64,000 bases of DNA from Helicobacter sp. 11S02596-1 (lineage in GTDB: Bacteria > Campylobacterota > Campylobacteria > Campylobacterales > Helicobacteraceae): the NCBI RefSeq assembly GCF_002272825.1, contig NZ_MLAM01000001.1, positions 1-64,000 of the forward strand, read 5' to 3'. Of this stretch, positions 1 through 7,842 are shown in pieces. Each line of letters begins with the position of its first letter. Within the stretch, counting starts at the first letter, position 1. The notes beneath the pieces were generated by a model. That model was not told the origin of the DNA. It was given only the letters and a program-made list of their open reading frames with translations, and searched no databases. Both the position numbers and the translations under genes were made by a program.

Positions 1-127
1 CCGTATTTATCGTATCCAAGAATTTGAAGTAACAGCGTGTTTTTTGGTATGTATTTTGATGTCAAATAGCGATAAAGTCAAACTTTCAAATGTTTATAAG
101 TCTAAACATTTGGAGGGTGAAAACCCC

Positions 128-180
128 CTGACACGCCCCCAATGCAATGCAGGATTAAATGGCGTAGATAGCTTTTTTGT
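128..180 (+). repeat. C-rich hairpin module, copy 1
   Basis: The module starts CTGACACGCCCCC and ends GGCGTAGATAGC. ACGCC near the start can pair with GGCGT near the end. Related modules with the same order of conserved blocks (CTGCACGCCCCC, then GCGTAG) lie at 441-514 on this strand and at 44961-45032 on the other strand. The sequence between the blocks differs in each copy. I see no convincing gene in bases 1-127; a reading frame open from base 2 to 220 runs into the repeats and is probably incidental. Confidence 0.45.
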
Positions 181-198
181 TAGTGATTCCAAACCTGC

Positions 199-326
199 GA
201 AACCTATAAAAACGGGTTGATGACAAAGCGAAGCTTTGGAATAACCCTGTCCTTTAGGAACGCAGGGCGGGTCTCCCGCCCGCAGTGGTCTTCAGATTCG
301 CTAAGCGAATCGAGTAAAAAATAATG
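199..326 (+). repeat. Three-hairpin repeat unit A1
   Basis: Hairpin 1 pairs GGGTT (214-218) with AACCC (243-247) and contains an inner stem CAAAG (224-228)/CTTTG (234-238). Linker CTTTAGGAACGCA follows. Hairpin 2 is GGGCGGG (265-271)/CCCGCCC (275-281). Linker GTGGTCTTCA follows, then hairpin 3, GATTCGC (295-301)/GCGAATC (305-311), and tail GAGTAAAAAATAATGA. Linkers match the other units of this window while the stem sequences are specific to this copy. Confidence 0.8.
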
Positions 327-375
327 ATTCTTTTCCATAGCTGTGCGACTAGTTATTTTTTCTTATACTAGCTAG

Positions 376-425
376 AAAGGGGTGCTGGGGGGCTGACTTG
401 CGAAGCGCCCCCCGCTCACCCCTTT
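376..425 (+). repeat. Long GC-rich hairpin with CTTGCGAAGCG loop
   Basis: AAAGGGGTG (376-384) pairs with CACCCCTTT (417-425), and GGGGGGC (387-393) pairs with GCCCCCC (407-413). The loop carries CTTGCGAAGCG (397-407). The same loop sequence, with an entirely different perfect 14-bp stem, occurs on the other strand at 45051-45097. In both places it lies between a three-hairpin repeat and a C-rich module. Confidence 0.7.
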
Positions 426-440
426 AAACCCCTGCTCCCC

Positions 441-514
441 CTGCACGCCCCCTTAGTGGTTCAGATGACAGGGCGTAGAGGGCTGGGGTTTATTAGCAAT
501 AGGATTTAAAAACC
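441..514 (+). repeat. C-rich hairpin module, copy 2
   Basis: CTGCACGCCCCCTTAG opens the module, GGGCGTAGAGGGCT lies in its middle and AGGATTTAAAAACC closes it. ACGCCC can pair with GGGCGT. The opening and closing blocks recur on the minus strand between 45032 and 44961 with a different centre (palindrome AGCCTGCAGGCT). Confidence 0.6.
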
Positions 515-726
515 TTTAAAACTTATCTCAAACGCACAAGCCTAAGGCTTGGGTATGAGAGGAGAAGCGTAAAAAAAGATAACTGCTTATCTTTTTTAGC
601 TTCGCACGGCGATGCGTTTATGCTCCGATAGGAGCATAGCAGACGCCCATACTTTAGGAGCGAACGGGAGCTTAGCTCCCGTGAGTGGTCTTCAGATTCA
701 CAACGTGAATCGAATAGAAAATAATG
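505..726 (+). repeat. Three-hairpin repeat unit A2 carrying an inserted AACTGCTT-loop module
   Basis: The unit begins with the ATCTCA...TGAGA form of hairpin 1. A second module (about 561-650) interrupts it before linker ACTTTAGGAGCGAAC. The insert begins GGAGAAGCGTAAA, folds AAAAAAGATAA (572-582)/TTATCTTTTTT (587-597) around CTGC, then carries AGCTTCGCACGGCGATG, a hairpin TGCTCC (621-626)/GGAGCA (631-636), and ends CAGACGCCCA. Hairpin 2 is GGGAGC/GCTCCC and hairpin 3 GATTCAC/GTGAATC. Related inserts lie near 45178-45240 (minus), 45275-45355 and 50401-50490. Confidence 0.75.
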
Positions 727-860
727 AAAACCTTAGAAAACGGGTTGATGACCAGCGGTAGCTGGGAATAAAACGGGTGGGTGGGTCAGAATACTTTAGG
801 AACGAACACGGGTTTAATCGGTGGTAGCGGTCTTCAGGTTCGCCCCAGCGAACCGATACC
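724..860 (+). repeat. Three-hairpin repeat unit A3
   Basis: The unit starts ATGAAAACCTTAGAAA. Hairpin 1 is of the GGGTTGATGA type with inner stem CCAGC/GCTGG. Linker ACTTTAGGAACGAAC is followed by ACGGGTTTAATCGGT, whose two arms do not match each other fully. Each arm matches an intact version in another unit (ACGGG/CCCGT at 45609-45623, ACCGAT/ATCGGT at 50559-50573). Hairpin 3 is GGTTCGC/GCGAACC. Confidence 0.75.
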
Positions 861-867
861 TCTAAAA

Positions 868-993
868 TTTATCTCCAATATTCAAGCTTGCTTGAATATG
901 AGATGGTTACTTTAGGAGCGAACACCGATTTAATCCGTGTGAGTGGTCTTCAGATTCGGGCTTTAACCCGAATCGAGTAAGCATAATGAAAAC
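868..993 (+). repeat. Three-hairpin repeat unit A4
   Basis: Hairpin 1 contains ATATTCAAGC/GCTTGAATAT. Linker GGTTACTTTAGGAGCGAAC leads to an imperfect hairpin 2 (ACCGATT...AATCCGT), linker GTGGTCTTCA and hairpin 3, GATTCGGG/CCCGAATC. The tail is GAGTAAGCATAATGAAAACC. From here to 1072 I see only AT-rich sequence leading into the promoter region of the next gene. Confidence 0.78.
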
Positions 994-1072
994 CGAGTAA
1001 AAAATAATAAATCCCGCATACTCTTTTGGAGTAAAAAACCTTTTTGGAGTAGCAAAATGGAATAATTGATTA

Positions 1073-1098
1073 TATAATAATAATGATTCTAATTATAA
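1073..1098 (+). promoter_or_regulatory. Candidate Fur box upstream of ABC transporter pair
   Basis: The stretch TAATAATAATGATTCTAATT and its flanks resembles the TAATAAT-N-ATTATTA type of Fur operator known from Helicobacter. It lies just before the start codon at 1111. This suggests iron-repressed expression of the two transporters. The call is by eye. Confidence 0.5.
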
Positions 1099-1110
1099 AG
1101 GTATATAAAA

Positions 1111-2961
1111 ATGAAAACACAAAAACCAAAAACAGGCATTTCAAGACTCTTAGAAATCAGCGGGGAGAAAAAATACCTGCTCTGGCTTAGTGGATTTTTT
1201 TCGGCATTCCACGCCTTATTGATGCTCATCCCTTATATCGCTAGTTTTAAGATTTTAGAACTCTTTATCACGCATTATCATCAATACAACAACTTCCAAA
1301 ACATCGATAAAAGCCTGATTTTACACTATGGTATCATCGCCATTGTTGCGATTGTAGCCGGACTTATCTGCGCTTATGTGGGGTTTTTGATCTCTCATAT
1401 TTGCGCCTATGATATACTTTTTAACACCCGTTTGAAGCTGGCCTCTCATATCGGGGATCTCAGCCTTGGTTTCTTGGGCAAAACCTCCATCGGCAAGGTC
1501 AAAAAAAGCGTGCAAGAAAATGTCGAAAAAATCGAAAATTTCATCGCGCATAATATCCCTGATCTCATCATTTCGACCACGACCATCATCGCAATCCTAA
1601 TAATGATGTTTTATCTCAATATCTATTTGAGCCTAGCGTTTTTGCTCTGTGTGATACTTGCTTTTAGCCTTCAGGGAATTTTGATGATGGGAAAATCGGG
1701 GCAAAAGCTTGTGAAACAATATTATGACTCTTTGGAAGAAATCAACACCCAAAGTATCCAATACATCAAAGGAATGCCCACTATCAAGCTTTTTGGCAAG
1801 GATATTTATGCGTTTGCCAAATTCACCAAAAGTATCATCGACTACAGGGATTTCACGCTACAAATCACCAACAAAATGCTAATCCCTTATGGGAGTTTTA
1901 AGATCATCATCGCCTCCACGCTAAGTATTTTAATGCCACTTGGGATCTATATGTATGCAAGAAATCCCCAAAATTTTGACTTCATCTTGCATTTGTTGTT
2001 TTTTGTCATCATCACCCCAGCCATCACCTCCCCAATGATGCGCCTCATTGATTCAGGCAGTGGCATTCGAGACTGCAATGAAGGCGTAGAGCGAATCGAT
2101 GCCATCCTTTCACAAACCCCGCCTTTAGAATCAAACCACCCCAAAACCCCCCAAAGTTTTGAAGTCGCATTTGAAAATGTAAGCTTTTCTTATGGCAATG
2201 ATGAACATTACGCCCTCAAGCATATCAATTTCACTGCCACACAAGGCATTACCGCGCTTGTAGGACCTAGTGGCGGGGGGAAAAGCACGATTTTAAATCT
2301 CATCGCAAGATTTTATGATGTCCTAGATGAGCCAAAAAACGGCAAAATCACCATCGGCGGGGTGAATATCCTTGATATCCCCTCAAAAAAACTCCTAGAA
2401 TATGTCTCATTTGTCTTTCAGGATAATTTTTTGTTTTTTGACAGCGTGCTTGAAAATATCCGCATAGCCAAGCCCAACGCCACGATGGCAGAAATCCAGC
2501 ACGCCTGCAAGCTCGCTTCTTGTGATGAATTTATCGCCAAACTCCCCAGGGGCTATGATACCCTCATCGGGCAAGGGGGCGTGAGGCTTTCTGGCGGGGA
2601 AGAGCAACGTATCACACTCGCTCGGGCATTGCTCAAAGACACCCCCATCCTCATCCTTGATGAAGCGAGCAGTTTTAGCGATGCACATAACGAAGCCCAA
2701 ATCCAAGCCTCGCTTTTAGAAATCGCCAAAAATAAGGTGGTTTTCATCATCGCCCACAGGCTCTATCTCATCAAAGACGCCAGGGAAATCCTTGTTTTTG
2801 ATCAAGGCGAGCTTAAAGCAAAAGGCACTCACCAAGAATTACTCACCACAAGCCCGCTTTATGAGGCAATGTATTCTGCTTCTTTGCAGGTGGCAAGTTA
2901 TCATCTTGATAATCGGCTTGACAATAGGCTTGAAAACAAGCAAGCCCCGCAAGCACAATAA
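1111..2961 (+). CDS. ABC transporter half-molecule (permease fused to ATPase), probably iron-related
   Basis: This 616-residue protein has an N-terminal type I exporter-fold membrane domain (several hydrophobic segments in the first 310 residues) and a C-terminal ATPase. Walker A is at 385-393 (GPSGGGKST), the signature LSGGE at 493-497, Walker B aspartate and glutamate at 517-518, and an IIAHR switch follows. It is 21 bases upstream of a second half-transporter of the same build, so the two probably form a heterodimer. A Fur-like box precedes it. Such pairs include siderophore transporters (IrtAB/YbtPQ type), but the substrate cannot be read here and direction of transport is inference. The C-terminus carries a repeated DNRLDNRLENK tail. 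Confidence 0.85.
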   Translation: MKTQKPKTGISRLLEISGEKKYLLWLSGFFSAFHALLMLIPYIASFKILELFITHYHQYNNFQNIDKSLILHYGIIAIVAIVAGLICAYVGFLISHICAYDILFNTRLKLASHIGDLSLGFLGKTSIGKVKKSVQENVEKIENFIAHNIPDLIISTTTIIAILIMMFYLNIYLSLAFLLCVILAFSLQGILMMGKSGQKLVKQYYDSLEEINTQSIQYIKGMPTIKLFGKDIYAFAKFTKSIIDYRDFTLQITNKMLIPYGSFKIIIASTLSILMPLGIYMYARNPQNFDFILHLLFFVIITPAITSPMMRLIDSGSGIRDCNEGVERIDAILSQTPPLESNHPKTPQSFEVAFENVSFSYGNDEHYALKHINFTATQGITALVGPSGGGKSTILNLIARFYDVLDEPKNGKITIGGVNILDIPSKKLLEYVSFVFQDNFLFFDSVLENIRIAKPNATMAEIQHACKLASCDEFIAKLPRGYDTLIGQGGVRLSGGEEQRITLARALLKDTPILILDEASSFSDAHNEAQIQASLLEIAKNKVVFIIAHRLYLIKDAREILVFDQGELKAKGTHQELLTTSPLYEAMYSASLQVASYHLDNRLDNRLENKQAPQAQ

Positions 2962-2982
2962 AGCCCATATAAAGGAAAACTA

Positions 2983-4713
2983 ATGAAACATTCAAATATT
3001 TTTTATCAAACCACCGCTGGAGAGCCCAAAAAACTCATCAAACCCGTGATATTAACCACCATCGCTGAACTCATCCATTTCACCCCCATCATCGTGATTT
3101 TTTGGGCGATGGAGCATATGTTGAGATCATTTTTAGAAAATACCCCACCAGATATGGGCTTGCTCTCTGGATTGGGGGTATTTTTGATTGTTTTTTTAGC
3201 CGTGATGTTGTTCTTTGAATCCCTCTCGTATAAGGCATTATACAAAGAGGCTTATGAGGTTTCAGCAACAGGGAGAATATCTCTAGCTGAGCACATCGCC
3301 TCTCTCCCGCTAGGTGCTATCGAAGAAAAAGACCCCGGAAGCCTCGCATATGTTTTGATGAATAATTACACCAATGTCGAAATCGCCATCAGCCACAAGC
3401 TCCCCATCTGTATCGCCAATACCATTGTGCCTAGTGTCGTATTTATCGGGCTATTGTTTGTGAATTGGCAGATGGCAATTGCGATGTTTATCTGCTTGCC
3501 CCTCGCCCTTGTTTCACTCTATCTCACCCAAACCCTCATCGATTCACTCGGGAGCAAACAGCAAGCCGCCCAGCTAGAGACTGCTAACCGCTTGCAAGAA
3601 TACATCGAAGGTATCAAGGTCATCAAAGCCTACAATCTCATCGGTGAAAAATTCCAACGCCTTTTGCTTTCTTTTGAAAGACTCCGCAGTGCTAGCTTTA
3701 AGATGGAGGCATTTGCTGTGCCTTTTGTGATGTTCTCACTTGCCTTTGTGGGGGCGGGCATTGGGGTGATGATTATCACCGGTAGGTATTTGATATTTGC
3801 TGGTGCGCTGGATATTTTTACATTCATCGCATTCTTGATGATTGGCACCAAGGCGTTTGTGCCTTTTAGCATCTCTGCGATCGCCTTTGCTGAGAGTAAA
3901 TATTTCCAAAAAGCGGGGGCAAAGATACTAGAGATCAAATCCCAAACCCCCCAAATAGGCTCACTGCCCGTGCCACAAGATTATTCCATTGTTTTTGAAA
4001 ATGTAAGTTTTAGCTATCAAGACACGCCCGTGCTAAAAAATATTTCCTTTGAAATCCGCCCCAATCAATTCATCGGCATTACCGGACCTAGTGGCGGGGG
4101 CAAAAGCACGATTTTAAAGCTGATTGCGAGATTTTATGATGTGAATGAGGGAAATATCTATTTTGGGGGCAAAGCTATCCGCACACTTGATCCCAATGCG
4201 TATATGGAAAAGATCTCAATGGTCTATCAGCACGTGTATTTGTTTGCTGATAGTATCGAAAACAACATCACATTAGGCAAAAAACACGCCAGTCAAGAAG
4301 AGATCTTGGAGGTTTGTCAAAAGGCAAATTGTATGGAGTTTGTCTCACAAATGCCTGAAGGGCTAAAAACTCAAATCAATTCGACCACAAGCAACTTAAG
4401 TGGCGGGCAAAAACAGCGCATAAGCATTGCTAGGGCATTACTCAAAGACGCTCCGATCGTGCTTTTGGATGAATTTTCAGCCGCACTTGATGCTATCAAT
4501 GAGCTCAAAATCCAGCAAGCCATCCAAAACCTCATCCAAAACAAAAGCGTCGTTGCCATCGCCCATAGGCTAAAAACCATCCAAAATGCTGATTGTATTT
4601 TGTATGTCGATGAGGGCGTTATCAAAGAATCTGGCACGCACGCAGAGCTATTGGCAAAAAATGGCGCATACGCCAAAATGTGGGCGTTACAAAATATGGG
4701 GCTATCAAAATAG
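2983..4713 (+). CDS. ABC transporter half-molecule, partner of the preceding gene
   Basis: The 576-residue protein has an exporter-type membrane domain followed by an ATPase with Walker A at 368-376, signature LSGGQ at 472-476, and Walker B aspartate and glutamate at 496-497. The gene follows its partner closely with AAAGGAAAA before the ATG, consistent with one transcript. As in the partner, both ATPase motifs look intact, so neither half is an obviously degenerate site. Likely role is iron or siderophore transport because of the upstream Fur-like box; this remains inference. It converges with yejB. Confidence 0.85.
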   Translation: MKHSNIFYQTTAGEPKKLIKPVILTTIAELIHFTPIIVIFWAMEHMLRSFLENTPPDMGLLSGLGVFLIVFLAVMLFFESLSYKALYKEAYEVSATGRISLAEHIASLPLGAIEEKDPGSLAYVLMNNYTNVEIAISHKLPICIANTIVPSVVFIGLLFVNWQMAIAMFICLPLALVSLYLTQTLIDSLGSKQQAAQLETANRLQEYIEGIKVIKAYNLIGEKFQRLLLSFERLRSASFKMEAFAVPFVMFSLAFVGAGIGVMIITGRYLIFAGALDIFTFIAFLMIGTKAFVPFSISAIAFAESKYFQKAGAKILEIKSQTPQIGSLPVPQDYSIVFENVSFSYQDTPVLKNISFEIRPNQFIGITGPSGGGKSTILKLIARFYDVNEGNIYFGGKAIRTLDPNAYMEKISMVYQHVYLFADSIENNITLGKKHASQEEILEVCQKANCMEFVSQMPEGLKTQINSTTSNLSGGQKQRISIARALLKDAPIVLLDEFSAALDAINELKIQQAIQNLIQNKSVVAIAHRLKTIQNADCILYVDEGVIKESGTHAELLAKNGAYAKMWALQNMGLSK

Positions 4714-4749
4714 GGTTTGAAAAATTATCAGATTTGAAAAATGCTTGCT

Positions 4750-5814
4750 TTAGCGTTTTTCAAAATCAATGCGTGGATCAACAAGCGTATAAGTCAGATC
4801 GCTAATAAGCCCCACAATAAGCCCTAAAAGCGTGAAAATATATAATGTCCCAAACACCACCGGATAATCCCGATTTACGATACTTTCATAGCCTAATAAC
4901 CCCAAACCATCGAGGCTAAAAATAATCTCAATAAGCAAACTCCCGCTAAAAAACATCCCCAAAAATGCTGTAGGAAAGCTTGAAATCACAAGCAACATCG
5001 CATTTCTAAAGATATGTCGGTAGTAAATTCGCCCCTCGCTCGCCCCTTTTGCCCGTGCGGTCATTACATAGAGCTTACTCATCTCATCTAAAAACGAATT
5101 TTTCACCAACAGCGTAAGCGTCGCAAATCCCCCGATCGATAGGCAGATAACAGGCAAGGTGATATGCCAAAGATAGTCTTTGATCTTTCCTAAAATAGTA
5201 AGCGTCCCAAAATCTTCACTCACCAACCCACGCAAAGGGAAAATATCCCAATAACTCCCCCCAGCAAAAAGCACGATGAGTAATATCGCAAACAAAAACG
5301 CCGGGACGGCATTCCCTATGACAATCACCACACTAGAAGCCACATCAATCTTACTGCCATTATGGCGGGCTTTAAAAATGCCTAGCGGGATAGAGATGAG
5401 ATAAATCAAAAGCGTGCTAAACACCCCCAAAGAAATCGAAACAGGGAGCTTTTCTTTGATCAAATCAATCACACTGATTTGGCGATAAAAACTCTGCCCA
5501 AAATCAAAATGCAAATAATTTTTTATCATCAAAACATAGCGCTCCCAAAGTGGCTTGTCAAACCCGTAAAGCTTTTCTAACGACTCAAGCAAATCGCTAT
5601 CTAAGCCTTGCGCACCCCTATAAACACTATTGCCAGCATTATTTGCAATGCTCCCACTATGCACCTCACTGCCCACACCCACCCTTTCAATCTTTGCCAT
5701 CATTTGTTCTACTGGACCACCCGGTGCCATCTGGATGATGAAAAAATTGATAGTGATAATGCCAAAAAGCGTTGGGATAATCAACAAAAGGCGTTTCAAA
5801 ATATAATGCAACAT
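4750..5814 (-). CDS. yejB: Inner-membrane permease of a peptide/microcin C-type ABC importer
   Basis: This 354-residue polytopic membrane protein carries the importer coupling (EAA-type) loop at about 251-274, including [19 protein letters not shown]. Its start is 3 bases downstream of the substrate-binding gene, so the two are cotranscribed. YejB with YejA, YejE and YejF forms an importer for peptides and peptide-nucleotide antibiotics in other bacteria. No yejE or yejF follows: the next gene downstream lies on the opposite strand. The remaining subunits must be encoded elsewhere or be missing. The length and the PxGP-containing N-terminal region fit the YejB branch of this permease family. 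Confidence 0.85.
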   Translation of the reverse strand: MLHYILKRLLLIIPTLFGIITINFFIIQMAPGGPVEQMMAKIERVGVGSEVHSGSIANNAGNSVYRGAQGLDSDLLESLEKLYGFDKPLWERYVLMIKNYLHFDFGQSFYRQISVIDLIKEKLPVSISLGVFSTLLIYLISIPLGIFKARHNGSKIDVASSVVIVIGNAVPAFLFAILLIVLFAGGSYWDIFPLRGLVSEDFGTLTILGKIKDYLWHITLPVICLSIGGFATLTLLVKNSFLDEMSKLYVMTARAKGASEGRIYYRHIFRNAMLLVISSFPTAFLGMFFSGSLLIEIIFSLDGLGLLGYESIVNRDYPVVFGTLYIFTLLGLIVGLISDLTYTLVDPRIDFEKR

Positions 5815-5817
5815 TTT

Positions 5818-7650
5818 TTAATGCTCCTTAGGTCCAGCTGGGAGGGTTTTGTCCCACCATAGGTATTGGGAAAATCCGTATTTGGGGCTTTGCTGTGGCA
5901 TACCAATTGTATCCCAATAGGCAATGCGAAAATTAGGCAGATAAAAATGCGGGATAACATAAAATCCCCATAACAACACCCTATCCAAAGCCCGCACGTA
6001 TGCGATCTGCTCTGCCCTGTCTTTGGCTTTAATCAAAGATTTTATCAAATCATCTACCACAGGATTGGCGATGCCAGCATAGTTTCTGCTCCCTTTGGTT
6101 ATAGCGCTCTGACTTCCCCAAAAATACCTTTGTTCATTGCCGGGGAAAAGCGATTGGGAAATAACAGCTACGATCATATCGTAGTCAAAATCCCGCAAAC
6201 GATTGATATACTGGCTCAAATCAACCCGCACGATTTTCATCTCGATACCCAAAACTTTGAGATTTTGGGCATAAGAAAGTGCCAAACGCTCAAAAGCAGC
6301 ATTATCCAAAAGCAATGTAAAAACAAAGGGCTTGCCTGTTTTGGTGTTTATCAAGCGATTGTTCTTGACCTGCCAACCCGCTTCATAGAGGAGTTTTTGG
6401 GCATATTTGAGATTTTCTCTCCTGTTTTCGCCCACGACCTTGTTCCCATCAGTGCGAGGGATGACATAAGGGCTGTCAAAAATCTTTGGGGCAAGGCTTG
6501 CGAGCTGATTTTTATAATGCTCTAAAATATCACGCTCACGCCCGCTAGGCAAACCCGAAGAGGCAAAAACAGAATTGTTAAAATAACTCCGTGTGCGTTT
6601 GTATTGGGAGAAAAAAAGATTTTGATTGCTCCATTCAAAATCAAAGGCATAAAATAATGCCTCCCGCACCCGAATATCTTTAAAAATTTCTCGGCGGGTA
6701 TTAAAGAAAAATCCCTGCATCCCGCTGGGGAGATAATGACGGATGCTAATCTTTTTGATAGCACCCGAACTCACAGCTTTTCCCACATAGCCCCGCGCCC
6801 AAACTTTTGCACTCGTTTCGATTCGCCAATCATACGCCCCGCTCAAAAACGCCCGCAATGCGACGGTGTCATCCTTGTAATACTCATAAACAGAGGTATC
6901 AAAATTAAACTGCCCTAGACGTGATGGCAAATCCTTTGCCCAGTAATTGGTATCGCGCTCATAAACGATTTTTTTACCCACATCAAAGGATTTGACCTTG
7001 TAAGGTCCGCTCCCAAGTGGCAGGAGCAAAGGATTTTCACCAAAAGGATTTTTTTCATAATAATGTTTAGGCAAAATCTGTAATTGCCCCAAAATCAAAG
7101 GCAACTCCCGATTTTTATTGGTTTTGAAGATAAATTTTATGCGTTGTTTGTCCAAAACTTGCGCTTCTTTGACATCAGCATAATATTGCTTAAAAACTGG
7201 CGAGCCTTTTTGCATTAAAATATCAAAACTAAATTTCACATCCGCAGCACTCACGCTCACGCCATCGCTAAATCTCGCACGCTTATCGATATGAAAAATC
7301 ACAAATGAATTGTCTTTAGCGACTTCAATATCATCAGCAATCAGGGCGTATTCAGCATACGGCTCATCAAGGCTTTGGACCAAAAGCGTATCATAAACGA
7401 GCTCCAAGCCATCAGCGGGCGTGCCTTTGATGATAAAAGGATTGAGGCTATCAAATGTCCCTAAAGCGTAGTTTCGTATCACCCCACCTTTGGGGGCGAG
7501 CGGATTGACATAATCAAAATGCTTCAAATGGGGGTATTTGAGCTTTTCACCAAGCGAAATCGTAGGCGCTCCAAAAGCAAAAATTCCAAAAACCCCTGTG
7601 AGCAAAAATATTGCGATTATCCTAAATATTTTAAAAATTTGCATTACCAT
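5818..7650 (-). CDS. yejA: Periplasmic substrate-binding protein, family 5 (microcin C/peptide importer)
   Basis: The 610-residue protein starts with a signal peptide (hydrophobic stretch in residues 5-28) and continues with a family 5 solute-binding fold typical of oligopeptide binders. The early sequence KYPHLKHFDYVNPLAPKGG is the hallmark of YejA-like proteins. It captures substrate in the periplasm and passes it to the membrane subunits, of which only yejB is adjacent. Two nearby ATG codons (7650 and 7644) are possible starts and no strong ribosome site separates them. The gene is transcribed away from tsuA. Confidence 0.87.
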   Translation of the reverse strand: MVMQIFKIFRIIAIFLLTGVFGIFAFGAPTISLGEKLKYPHLKHFDYVNPLAPKGGVIRNYALGTFDSLNPFIIKGTPADGLELVYDTLLVQSLDEPYAEYALIADDIEVAKDNSFVIFHIDKRARFSDGVSVSAADVKFSFDILMQKGSPVFKQYYADVKEAQVLDKQRIKFIFKTNKNRELPLILGQLQILPKHYYEKNPFGENPLLLPLGSGPYKVKSFDVGKKIVYERDTNYWAKDLPSRLGQFNFDTSVYEYYKDDTVALRAFLSGAYDWRIETSAKVWARGYVGKAVSSGAIKKISIRHYLPSGMQGFFFNTRREIFKDIRVREALFYAFDFEWSNQNLFFSQYKRTRSYFNNSVFASSGLPSGRERDILEHYKNQLASLAPKIFDSPYVIPRTDGNKVVGENRRENLKYAQKLLYEAGWQVKNNRLINTKTGKPFVFTLLLDNAAFERLALSYAQNLKVLGIEMKIVRVDLSQYINRLRDFDYDMIVAVISQSLFPGNEQRYFWGSQSAITKGSRNYAGIANPVVDDLIKSLIKAKDRAEQIAYVRALDRVLLWGFYVIPHFYLPNFRIAYWDTIGMPQQSPKYGFSQYLWWDKTLPAGPKEH

Positions 7651-7730
7651 TCAAAAATTTATTCCCGATTTATTATCCGATGATTCTAACAAATTAAAAG
7701 CAACAGGATTCAAAAAATCAATAATACATA

Positions 7731-7759
7731 TTGTGTTATTTACTTTATTCCCTTATAAT
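7731..7759 (+). promoter_or_regulatory. Promoter candidate for tsuA-tusA
   Basis: TTGTGT (7731-7736) and TATAAT (7754-7759) are 17 bases apart, ahead of the tsuA start at 7843. This predicts a leader of about 77 bases. Confidence 0.55.
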
Positions 7760-7842
7760 TATCGCCTTGATTTTCTTAACTTTACCTAAATCAAGATAAA
7801 TCATCTGCATAAAATTATATTTTATAAAATAAGGAAAAATAA

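Noticed and set aside
2-220. Frame open from the window edge that might be the end of an upstream gene
   Set aside because: Its second half is composed of the C-rich module and the start of repeat unit A1. No protein family is recognisable, and the upstream part is outside the window.
2274-2279. Shorter G runs (six G at 2274-2279, and similar runs of about six G near 17176 and 41600) as contingency tracts
   Set aside because: They are only about six bases long, lie in intact frames and encode conserved residues such as the Walker A glycines.
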